From QHBQ01 sp038230695 (GTDB taxonomy: Bacteria; Chloroflexota; Chloroflexia; QHBQ01): a DNA stretch of 6,040 bases. The stretch lies in the NCBI GenBank assembly GCA_038230695.1, contig JBBRMT010000270.1, forward strand, positions 1 to 6,040, written 5' to 3'. Below are positions 1 through 5,138 of this stretch, piece after piece. How positions within the stretch are numbered: the stretch's first letter is position 1; each line of letters begins with the position of its first letter. The position numbers and the translations under genes were made by a program. The notes under the pieces were generated by a model. The model was not told the DNA's origin. It saw only the letters and a list, made by a program, of their open reading frames with translations, and made no database searches.

Positions 1-1
1 C

Positions 2-358
2 TCCAACCTCAGCCGCCGCCCCTCCCGCGTGCGCGTGATCAAGCACGCCAGTGCCGCTGCTGGCAACGATTTCGCCGCCGATGATGATCTCGGCGGCGAC
101 GATGACGAGTTTGGTGACATGGACGGTATGGGTAGCATGGGGGGGATGGGGGGGATGGAGCAGATGATGGCGGGCGTGGACGAGAACGACCCGCGCAGCA
201 TAGCCCGCTTCGCCCGCCAGGTGCAAGCCCAGGGTGGCGAGGATATAGATCCAGAAATGGACGAAGTCCTCACCCGCATCGAGCATGGTGAAGACCCCGA
301 CAAAGTTCTGGAAGGCTTCGAGGAAGCGGATGCACCGATCGACGACCAGTTCGATTAG
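2..358 (+). CDS. C-terminal part of a probable FmdB-like zinc-ribbon protein (5' end outside the window)
   Basis: The reading frame is open from base 2 to the TAG at 356-358, so the 118 residues seen are probably the end of a longer protein; the GTG at 29 is an internal in-frame codon and not a convincing start. The first residues, SNLSRRPSRVRVIK, look like the segment just after the second CxxC of a small FmdB-type zinc ribbon (…CGSSNL…RVxV), but the cysteines themselves lie off the left edge. Next come an acidic Asp/Gly stretch (about residues 27-41), a Met/Gly-rich low-complexity stretch (about 42-58), and a folded-looking acidic tail with ENDPRSIARFARQVQ and DPEMDEVLTRIEHGEDPDKV. Similar acidic tails with a DPEM…GEDPxxVL pattern are, as I recall them, found on zinc-ribbon proteins of Chloroflexota. 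The family call is an inference; the existence of the coding region is much surer. It converges on the minus-strand gene ending at 408. Confidence 0.6.
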   Translation, partial: SNLSRRPSRVRVIKHASAAAGNDFAADDDLGGDDDEFGDMDGMGSMGGMGGMEQMMAGVDENDPRSIARFARQVQAQGGEDIDPEMDEVLTRIEHGEDPDKVLEGFEEADAPIDDQFD

Positions 359-407
359 CCTAGCTTTACTTTTGTAGAATACTAGATTGCAGCTTCGGTA
401 TGGACGT

Positions 408-908
408 TCAATACCAACCAAAGAAGTAAACGAGCAATACTACCGCCAGCGCCATGCTACTCAACTCCAGCCCGGCGTTATGCTTAATCGGCGCTTGACC
501 AGCGCTCTGGGCCGCCCGCGATTGGAAGAAGGCTAGCGTGCCGAGGAAAAAACCCAGCAGGGCCAGCGCAAATATAACCGCCCCTATGGGGCTGAACACT
601 ATTGCATGGATGTTGAATTGATCCCCATCAAAATGAGTGACAATGGGCAGAAACAGGCTGGCAAGTGTGAGAGCGCCGCAAGCATAGCTGATATTGGCCC
701 ACGTCTGAGCTTTGCTCGAACTTGAGCCAACCTCAGTTTGGGCTATACTATCCGCTCCCTGCTTGGTTTCAGAGAGCGCCTCAATTTGCCGTGCCTGTGA
801 TATAGCTGCGGGCAACACTACACCTGGACCATGATAGTCCTCAATCACTACCCGCTCATGGCGGCCAGCGGCATCAGATTCACTATCCTGACTGGGCTGG
901 TTATACAC
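408..908 (-). CDS. small membrane protein of unknown function, downstream of rsfS
   Basis: I do not recognise this 166-residue protein. It starts with GTG at 908, ten bases after the rsfS stop, behind the G-rich stretch GGGGTGGGGAG that can act as ribosome binding site, and ends with TGA at 410-408. The first 65 or so residues are polar and look disordered (Ser, Gln, Glu, Asp rich). Three hydrophobic segments follow at about 69-91, 100-128 and 147-165, and the protein ends only a residue or so after the last one (YFFGWY). The loop between the second and third segments carries several basic residues (QSRAAQSAGQAPIKHN). This is the arrangement of many small DUF4190-like envelope proteins, but no signature of that family is clear. 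The short gap to rsfS suggests co-transcription from the promoter near 1340; a link to ribosome silencing is not shown by the sequence. Confidence 0.75.
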   Translation of the reverse strand: MYNQPSQDSESDAAGRHERVVIEDYHGPGVVLPAAISQARQIEALSETKQGADSIAQTEVGSSSSKAQTWANISYACGALTLASLFLPIVTHFDGDQFNIHAIVFSPIGAVIFALALLGFFLGTLAFFQSRAAQSAGQAPIKHNAGLELSSMALAVVLLVYFFGWY

Positions 909-918
909 TCCCCACCCC

Positions 919-1248
919 TTACTGTATTACCAGCACGGTTTGCGCGTTGCTCCACAGCCGCTCTAGCTTGTAGTAGTCGCGCTGTTCGGGGGCAAAGATA
1001 TGGACAATTACATCGGCGTAGTCCATCAGCACCCAGAGCGCCTGCTGCAAACCCTCGGTATTACGGGCGTGGATGCCCTGCTTGCCCATCGCTTCATCCA
1101 CCGATCCAGCCAACGCCCTTACCTGGCGGTCGCTCGTTCCCGTGCAAATCACAAAGTAGTCGGCGATCACCGATACGGCACGAATGTCGAGTACGATAAT
1201 ATCCTCAGCCTTCTTGTCCGACAGAATCTGCGCCATCTCGCGGGCCAT
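919..1248 (-). CDS. rsfS: ribosome silencing factor RsfS (YbeB/Iojap family)
   Basis: RsfS binds ribosomal protein uL14 on the large subunit and blocks subunit joining, lowering translation during starvation. The 109 residues from the first ATG cover the whole family domain: KKAEDIIVLDIR (12-23), the core ADYFVICTGTSDRQV (29-43), and the C-terminal part WVLMDYADVIVHIF…RDYYKLERLW (72-98), all hallmark segments. Length is typical. The coordinates begin at the first ATG, but the true start may be 5 or 6 codons upstream: the frame continues as ILEPNE before this ATG, and an AAAGGAGA ribosome binding site lies 5 nt from an ATT (1266) and 8 nt from a CTG (1263), yet 22-23 nt from the ATG at 1248. 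Many RsfS proteins begin with a similar LEP-type segment. A TAG at 1290-1288 limits any further extension. A minus-strand promoter lies at 1363-1335, and the unknown membrane protein gene follows directly. Confidence 0.95.
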   Translation of the reverse strand: MAREMAQILSDKKAEDIIVLDIRAVSVIADYFVICTGTSDRQVRALAGSVDEAMGKQGIHARNTEGLQQALWVLMDYADVIVHIFAPEQRDYYKLERLWSNAQTVLVIQ

Positions 1249-1270
1249 CTCATTTGGTTCCAGAATCGCT

Positions 1271-1278
1271 TCTCCTTT
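1271..1278 (-). promoter_or_regulatory. ribosome binding site for rsfS, placed for a non-ATG start
   Basis: On the minus strand this reads AAAGGAGA. Its AGGAG core ends 5 nt before ATT (1266-1264) and 8 nt before CTG (1263-1261), but 23 nt before the first ATG (1248). No purine-rich site sits at a normal distance from that ATG. This spacing supports translation of rsfS from CTG, or less likely ATT, giving an N-terminus of MLEPNEM or one residue longer. Confidence 0.6.
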
Positions 1279-1303
1279 AATTTGATGCTAATCCCAGCCT
1301 TTG

Positions 1304-1331
1304 TTGCTTTTGGCTGCTTATCAGGTATAAT
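1304..1331 (+). promoter_or_regulatory. probable plus-strand promoter for the SH3-like membrane protein gene
   Basis: A perfect TATAAT lies at 1326-1331. The best -35 candidates are weak: TTGCTT at 1304-1309 (16 bp spacer) or TTGTTG at 1301-1306 (19 bp spacer). The predicted start of transcription is near 1338, about 35-40 nt before the gene. The -10 elements of this promoter and of the rsfS promoter lie within the same 15 bp, so the two can hardly be occupied at the same time. Confidence 0.45.
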
Positions 1332-1346
1332 GTAATTATAACCTGA
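1321..1346. repeat. imperfect inverted repeat (operator-like) across two divergent -10 elements
   Basis: The left arm TCAGGTATAAT (1321-1331) and the right arm ATTATAACCTGA (1335-1346) are complementary except for one extra base in the right arm, with GTA between them. The TCAGGT/ACCTGA ends match perfectly. Part of the symmetry comes from the two TATAAT boxes themselves, but the TCAGGT ends are not explained by promoter consensus and may be a repressor or activator site. Confidence 0.5.
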
Positions 1347-1363
1347 ACCGCCCGCCATTTCAA
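1335..1363 (-). promoter_or_regulatory. sigma70-type promoter for rsfS and the membrane protein gene
   Basis: On the minus strand TTGAAA (1363-1358, five of six consensus bases) is followed after exactly 17 bp by a perfect TATAAT (1340-1335). The predicted transcript start is near 1328, giving a leader of about 60 nt before the rsfS ribosome binding site region. It overlaps a plus-strand -10 element at 1326-1331. Confidence 0.7.
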
Positions 1364-1376
1364 GCCTTGCGAATTG

Positions 1377-1841
1377 ATGACTGCCATGAGTAAGCCACCC
1401 CAACCCCCGCCGCGCCGCAACCCGGTGATGATCGGCGCAACCGTTGCCATCGTCGCGCTAGTGATAGCCGCGCTGGTCAGCGGCTATATGCTATTCTCCT
1501 ATGCAGGCGACTACGGCCAGCGGGTGGCTGCGCCTTTGGCGACGGCGGCTGCCGCGTTGTCTACCCCCGCCGATTTGCCCAGCCCCGCGCCCGCCTACGA
1601 CCCCAGCATCACGCCAGTAATTACGCCGTTGAGCGGCAAGCCAGTGATCGCCCGCAGCAACGTAACCCTGCTGGTCGGCCCCTTCACCGATGCGCCGCCG
1701 GTCAAAAGCAGCGATGGCACGCTCATCACTCTTGCCCAGGGCCACGGCGCAACCGCTATCGCCAGCACTAGCGACGGCTGGCAGATGCTACGCCTTGATA
1801 ATGGAGCCGAAGGCTGGTCGCCACCTGACGCGACCGAATAG
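1377..1841 (+). CDS. single-pass membrane protein with extracytoplasmic SH3-like domain
   Basis: The protein is about 154 residues long. A short cytoplasmic N-terminus rich in proline and arginine (KPPQPPPRRNP) precedes one transmembrane helix at about 18-43, then a low-complexity Ala/Pro/Thr/Ser linker (about 50-85), and a C-terminal domain (about 88-150) with the look of a bacterial SH3 fold: a beta-rich start (VIARSNVTLLVGP), then ATAIASTSDGWQMLRL and NGAEGW, the usual GWxxVRLxxGxxGW-type ending. The positive-inside rule places the SH3-like domain outside the membrane, where such domains usually bind cell-wall or other peptides. The start is uncertain: TTG 1374, ATG 1377 and ATG 1386 are all in frame and none has a clear ribosome binding site; ATG 1377 is used here. 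It is transcribed divergently from rsfS. The exact function is unknown. Confidence 0.7.
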   Translation: MTAMSKPPQPPPRRNPVMIGATVAIVALVIAALVSGYMLFSYAGDYGQRVAAPLATAAAALSTPADLPSPAPAYDPSITPVITPLSGKPVIARSNVTLLVGPFTDAPPVKSSDGTLITLAQGHGATAIASTSDGWQMLRLDNGAEGWSPPDATE

Positions 1842-1985
1842 CACTTCTTATCTTCTTGTTTTCATCTGATTTTAACCTAACTTCGCTCTTCTTCTCTTAT
1901 AGTGGCACGCATCTTGATATTCATAATACACCAGCAGCTTTTAACCAGAAGTGGCAAACTGCCTGGCTTCTACCCAGAAGAGGGC

Positions 1986-2014
1986 TTGCAAATGATGCTC
2001 ACTTCATGTATAAT
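1986..2014 (+). promoter_or_regulatory. sigma70-type promoter for the small HTH gene
   Basis: TTGCAA (1986-1991, four of six consensus bases) and a perfect TATAAT (2009-2014) are separated by 17 bp. The predicted transcript start is near 2021, leaving a leader of about 70 nt. The AT-rich surroundings, unlike the GC-rich coding DNA, fit a real promoter. The rest of the gap from 1842 holds pyrimidine-rich sequence with no convincing gene. Confidence 0.65.
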
Positions 2015-2032
2015 CAACAGTGGTACTTCATT

Positions 2033-2068
2033 GACCTACAAAAAGGTCTAATTAGCGACCGAAGGGTC
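2033..2068 (+). repeat. alternating GACC/GGTC elements in the HTH gene leader
   Basis: Four short elements alternate in orientation: GACC 2033-2036, GGTC 2045-2048, GACC 2057-2060 and GGTC 2065-2068. The first pair can be extended to GACCT/AGGTC around a 6-nt loop. Each neighbouring pair could form a small hairpin in the RNA, and these hairpins exclude one another; alternatively the elements are half-sites for a DNA-binding protein, with the first three spaced 12 bp apart. The elements are short, so chance is not excluded. Confidence 0.35.
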
Positions 2069-2077
2069 CGAAAGAAA

Positions 2078-2084
2078 GAGGAGG
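2078..2084 (+). promoter_or_regulatory. strong ribosome binding site of the HTH gene
   Basis: GAGGAGG lies 8 nt before the ATG at 2093. It decides the start: the frame is open back to 1856, but that upstream part has no ribosome binding site, is AT-rich, and contains the promoter. Confidence 0.75.
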
Positions 2085-2092
2085 CTTTACCA

Positions 2093-2332
2093 ATGGTACA
2101 GCAGCACAGCGAAACACACGCACAAACTGGCGAACAAAACGATGGCGACTACATGAGCATCAGCCAGGCGGCTGCCCAACTTGGCCTCACCCAGAGCGCC
2201 ATCCGCCAGGGTGTACGCAGCGGCAAGGTACAATCGGTTACCCACAAGTGGGGGATGCGCGTGCTAAAGAGTGATGTCGAGAAGCTGAAGGAGACCGCCC
2301 CGGCGGCCAGCAACAAGCCGATCGTCCACTAA
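2093..2332 (+). CDS. small helix-turn-helix DNA-binding protein (MerR/excisionase-like fold)
   Basis: This 79-residue protein has a polar N-terminal tail (about 1-20), then one winged helix-turn-helix of the HTH_17/excisionase type (about 20-64): MSISQAAAQLGLTQSAIRQG holds the recognition unit, GKVQSVTHKWGMRVLKSDVEKL the wing and the closing helix. In this family such domains bind DNA, either as recombination directionality factors or as small regulators. No integrase, phage gene or effector domain is nearby, so a regulator is more likely than an excisionase. The gene is expressed alone: own promoter at 1986-2014, leader with alternating inverted elements that might be its own operator, GAGGAGG ribosome binding site, and an intrinsic terminator 20 bp after the stop. 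The target genes cannot be told from the sequence. Confidence 0.85.
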   Translation: MVQQHSETHAQTGEQNDGDYMSISQAAAQLGLTQSAIRQGVRSGKVQSVTHKWGMRVLKSDVEKLKETAPAASNKPIVH

Positions 2333-2352
2333 TACAGAACCGGCGAAACGAG

Positions 2353-2380
2353 GGCCGCGCATCATGCGCGGCCTTTTCTT
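2353..2380 (+). terminator. intrinsic (Rho-independent) terminator of the HTH gene
   Basis: GGCCGCGCA (2353-2361) pairs perfectly with TGCGCGGCC (2365-2373) around the 3-nt loop TCA, and is followed at once by TTTTCTT. It starts 20 bp after the HTH stop codon. Confidence 0.92.
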
Positions 2381-2430
2381 ATACCAAATAGCTGCGGAGA
2401 TAGTGATCATTGAGTAGGTGGCGACGTTCG

Positions 2431-2497
2431 CCCTGGCGCAATTTACACAAAAGCCTGATTCAAAATTGACAATTCACAATTAAACATTCGCGCAGGG
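2431..2497. repeat. AT-rich degenerate 7-bp repeats between imperfect GC-rich inverted arms
   Basis: Three adjoining 7-bp units, AAATTGA, CAATTCA and CAATTAA (2463-2483), form a degenerate direct repeat. The AT-rich core of about 50 bp is flanked by CCCTGGCGC (2431-2439) and GCGCAGGG (2490-2497), inverted to each other apart from one extra C. The element lies just after the end of the minus-strand operon (stop 2501-2499). It has no T-tract typical of a terminator; it may be a short repeat family member or chance. Confidence 0.35.
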
Positions 2498-2498
2498 G

Positions 2499-3029
2499 TC
2501 AATCTTGCTTATAATCCAGGATCAGCATGGTTAGGAAGGTTGCCACGCCCGCGACCGCCAACCCTAGTTCGCGCTTGTCTACCGGCTGGCGACGGCGCAG
2601 GCGGCTGATCGCTTTGGTGAAGTAGAGGCTGAGGAAGCTGACCTCGCTTGCCATGTGCAGCGCGTGTTCGTAACCCAGGGCAGTCCAATGCCACGGCTGG
2701 GGCATCTGCCAGTTTACCTGTTTGCCATTGGCCTGCGCGATATGCGCCGCGAGGGTCAGGCCGCCACCGATGGCGGCCGCCCGCGCCACTTCATCCCACT
2801 TCACCCCACTGCGCCGCAGGCTACGAGCCATCAGCGCGTTCACGGCGGGTAGCACCAGCCCATCGCCCCACAATGCCGACTGGTACGATAGCGTGGCGCG
2901 GTATTGCTTGACCAGCGGGTTCTTGCGCCAGATATAGTAAAGGTTGGCTCCCACCGGCACGGCGAAGCCAGTCACAGCGGCGATACCAGCAGCCGCCAGC
3001 ATCGGCTTGATCTCCTCATGCTCGATCAT
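2499..3029 (-). CDS. multi-pass membrane protein of unknown function, overlapping the cyclase gene
   Basis: I do not recognise this protein (about 176 residues). Hydrophobic segments lie at about 9-33, 47-67 (weak, with a polar GDG), 82-99 and 154-171, with an amphipathic, His/Glu-containing helix at about 115-140 (YEHALHMASEVSFLSLYF). A basic patch (SRLRRRQPVDKR, about 142-153) suggests a cytoplasmic loop before the last helix. Two in-frame ATGs are possible: 3038 has the purine stretch AGGGAGGGG directly against it, too close to serve as ribosome binding site, while 3029 has it 9-11 nt away, so 3029 is chosen. Either start lies inside the end of the cyclase gene (stop 3018-3016), so translation is probably coupled. 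It may anchor or sense for the soluble cyclase, but this rests on gene order alone. Confidence 0.75.
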   Translation of the reverse strand: MIEHEEIKPMLAAAGIAAVTGFAVPVGANLYYIWRKNPLVKQYRATLSYQSALWGDGLVLPAVNALMARSLRRSGVKWDEVARAAAIGGGLTLAAHIAQANGKQVNWQMPQPWHWTALGYEHALHMASEVSFLSLYFTKAISRLRRRQPVDKRELGLAVAGVATFLTMLILDYKQD

Positions 3030-4350
3030 TGTCCTCATCCCCTCCCTTATACTCGTAGGCTTGCAGCGGTTCGCGCTTGCCCTTTATGGTTAGCCCTTCG
3101 CGCCGCGTATAGCCTGCCGGACTGCCCGCCTGCGCCCATGCCTCCGCGCTAATCAGCAAGCTGCTAGCTGCGGCCAGGTTCTCCAGGCGGGCGGCTACGT
3201 TTACCGCATCGCCAATGTAGGTGCGATCCATACGCTCCTGCCCGCCGATGCTGCCCAGTATAGCCCGCCCGCTGGCTATGCCGATGCGCGTCTCCAGCGG
3301 GGGACGGTCGAACAACTGTTGCCCTTCGTTAAAGTCGGCCACCGCTTGAAGCATCTCACGGCCTGCGGCAAGCGCATCCTTAGCAGCGGAGAAAGTCGCC
3401 ATTAGTCCGTCGCCTGGATACTTGTCAATATCACCACCATATCGGTAGACAATGGGAGCGAGCAGGCTGAAGTAGCGGTTCAGCATTGCCACTACCGTGT
3501 CGGGGCTGAAGCGTTCGCTGATGCTGGTGAAACCCACGATGTCGGTGAATAGCACGCTCACCATCACGCTCTGCGCCGCTATCAACTTGGAGCCACTCTG
3601 GGCCGCCGCGTTGACGCTCTGCCACGTTTCCTGGGCCAACAGGCCGCGCAGCAAACCTTGTATTCGCTGGTTCTCGGCGTTGAGTTCACTAACCTGATTG
3701 TATGCTGCTTGCAGGGTGCGGTTGCTCTGCTCCAGCCTGCCCAGCACCTGGTCGGTGATACTGTTAACCTGCGACTGCTGGGCGCGACGCTGCCCCTCCT
3801 GACGCTGGTTAGCGGGAGTGTGATCCAAGCCTACTGCCTGAGCGATTAGCTGCTCGGCGGCAGCCACAACCTGCTCGTCGAAGCTGAGGATACCCTCGAA
3901 ACGACGCTGGGCGTAGGGGAGCGCGGAGCCAGAGTTATCGCGGGTAAGCAGCGTGGCATAGAAGTCGGGCGCGTTGTAAACGATGAACCACTCGCCGGTG
4001 AGCGGCGCAAGCTGGGACAATGCCAGATAGTGGACGTTGGCGATCGGCTCTAGTTCACGGTCGGATATGCCGCAGGCATATACCCCCTGCAGATGTTGCC
4101 CCAGCTTGCGATAGGTTGCCGCCTGTGGCGGGAAGGATGAGAGGCGCTGGAAGCCTGAGTAGAATACGCCAGCACCGCTGCTGCGTAGCGCTGCCTGCTC
4201 AAGTTCGCTGCTGATTGACTGCATCGTGCTGGTGCCGCGCACCTTGATGCTATATTCGGGGAAACGGCTTGCCAGCTCGAATAGGGAGACGTTGTTTATG
4301 TTGGGTGCGGCATTGGGCGCGGCGTTGACGCTTGAGTTGTCGGTTGGCAC
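3016..4350 (-). CDS. DICT-domain class III adenylate cyclase
   Basis: This 444-residue protein probably makes cAMP from ATP. Residues about 20-170 form a DICT sensor domain: a start like ISSELEQAAL, then GVFYSGFQR, YRKLGQHLQGVYACG and the typical end AQRRFEGILSFDEQVVAAAE. A Gln-rich linker and coiled coil (about 180-240) follow, then a class III cyclase domain (about 260-435). Both metal-binding aspartates are present (D270 in FTDIVGF, D314 in KYPGDG), as are the transition-state residues N384 and R388 (VNVAAR). K310 and T377 (RTYIGD) occupy the purine-selecting positions; Lys with Thr is the class IIIb pattern of ATP-specific, often bicarbonate-responsive cyclases. No transmembrane segment is visible, so it is cytosolic. 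The start is GTG 4350, with GAGG 7 nt upstream, 44 nt after the trmD stop. DICT is best known on GGDEF and two-component proteins. Confidence 0.92.
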   Translation of the reverse strand: MPTDNSSVNAAPNAAPNINNVSLFELASRFPEYSIKVRGTSTMQSISSELEQAALRSSGAGVFYSGFQRLSSFPPQAATYRKLGQHLQGVYACGISDRELEPIANVHYLALSQLAPLTGEWFIVYNAPDFYATLLTRDNSGSALPYAQRRFEGILSFDEQVVAAAEQLIAQAVGLDHTPANQRQEGQRRAQQSQVNSITDQVLGRLEQSNRTLQAAYNQVSELNAENQRIQGLLRGLLAQETWQSVNAAAQSGSKLIAAQSVMVSVLFTDIVGFTSISERFSPDTVVAMLNRYFSLLAPIVYRYGGDIDKYPGDGLMATFSAAKDALAAGREMLQAVADFNEGQQLFDRPPLETRIGIASGRAILGSIGGQERMDRTYIGDAVNVAARLENLAAASSLLISAEAWAQAGSPAGYTRREGLTIKGKREPLQAYEYKGGDEDNDRA

Positions 4351-4394
4351 GGTGGAACCTCGATAGCTATAAGTTGTTATATTGGCAATTCAGA

Positions 4395-5138
4395 TTACGT
4401 TTCGGTTGCATCTGTGGACGCATCCCGCTCGATCTCGGCTAGCAGTTTGCGGTCGGCCTCGGTAAGCGGGGCGTGGGCCAGCAGGTCGGGTCGGCGTTCG
4501 CGGGTGCGAGCCAGCGCCTGCTTGCGCCGCCATTTGGCAATCTCGGCATGGTGGCCGCTGAGTAGCATTGGGGGGATGCCCTGCCCCTGCCACTCTGGCG
4601 GGCGGGTGTACTGCGGGTATTCCAGCAGCCCGCCGCTGTGCGACTCCTCCTGCGGCGATGCCTCGGCTAGCACACCCGGCACCAACCGTGCCACCGCATC
4701 CACAATCACCATCGCCGCCAGTTCGCCGCCAGTCAGCACGTAGTCGCCTATTGAAATCTGGTCGCTGAACAGGATCATTGCCCGCTCGTCAATGCCCTCA
4801 TAGTGGCCGCATACCAGCACGATGCGCGGCTGCTGGGCCAACTCGGCGGCAATCTGCTGGCTGAATACGCGGCCCTGCGGGGTCATCAGAATCACTGGCA
4901 CGGCGGCATCGCCCACCACATCGCCCACCGCCCGCGCCAGCACGTCCACCTTCATCACCATGCCCGCGCCGCCGCCATAGGGGGCATCGTCCACCGACTT
5001 GTGCCTGTCGGTGGCGTAATCGCGGATATTGTAGCGGCGAATATCCAGCAACCCATCGTCCGCCGCCCGCTTGATGATGCTCTCACCCAGCGGCCCATCG
5101 AACATGGTGGGAAACAGGGTCAAAATGTCGAAACGCAT
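4395..5138 (-). CDS. trmD: tRNA (guanine37-N1)-methyltransferase TrmD
   Basis: TrmD transfers a methyl group from S-adenosylmethionine to G37 next to the anticodon of tRNAs reading CNN and some other codons, preventing +1 frameshifts; it acts as a cytosolic SPOUT-fold dimer. Using the numbering from GTG 5141 (248 residues), the hallmarks are MRFDILTLFP (2-11), PYGGGAGMVM (54-63), the trefoil-knot segments LMTPQG, VLVCGHYEGIDER and SIGDYVLTGGELAAM, R152 (equivalent to E. coli Arg154), LLEYPQYTRP (172-181) and PPMLLSGHHAEI with KWRRKQALARTRERRPDLL. At the position of E. coli Asp169 this protein has Glu166 (QEESHSGG). The start chosen is ATG 5138, which overlaps the TGA of the ATPase gene by one base; GTG 5141, 8 nt after AAGGA, is equally possible and adds one residue. 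The usual partners rpsP, rimM and rplS are absent here. Confidence 0.97.
   Translation of the reverse strand: MRFDILTLFPTMFDGPLGESIIKRAADDGLLDIRRYNIRDYATDRHKSVDDAPYGGGAGMVMKVDVLARAVGDVVGDAAVPVILMTPQGRVFSQQIAAELAQQPRIVLVCGHYEGIDERAMILFSDQISIGDYVLTGGELAAMVIVDAVARLVPGVLAEASPQEESHSGGLLEYPQYTRPPEWQGQGIPPMLLSGHHAEIAKWRRKQALARTRERRPDLLAHAPLTEADRKLLAEIERDASTDATET

Noticed and set aside
397..415. Small inverted repeat GGTAT/ATACC between the two convergent genes as a terminator
   Set aside because: Five-bp stem with a 9-nt loop and no T-tract on either strand; it also overlaps the stop codon of the minus-strand gene.
831..1199. Plus-strand open frame opposite rsfS and the membrane protein gene
   Set aside because: It lies on the complement of two better-supported genes, and its Arg/Pro/Ser-rich translation resembles no protein family.
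1816..1850. Stem GGTCGC/GCGACC (1816-1821, 1830-1835) as terminator of the SH3-like gene
   Set aside because: The stem is short, lies inside the coding end, and the T-rich stretch begins more than 10 nt later, so it does not fit an intrinsic terminator.
1856..2092. Possible N-terminal extension of the HTH protein (frame open upstream of 2093)
   Set aside because: It is AT-rich, has no ribosome binding site, contains the promoter at 1986-2014, and a strong ribosome binding site at 2078-2084 marks ATG 2093 as the start.
2093..2332. Excisionase of an integrated element
   Set aside because: The fold fits, but there is no integrase, attachment repeat, phage gene or composition shift nearby; a small regulator is the simpler reading.
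4360..4388. Separate promoter for the cyclase gene in the 44-nt gap after trmD
   Set aside because: TTGCCA (4388-4383) is a fair -35, but at 17 bp the -10 is only TATCGA, and better AT boxes are at wrong distances.
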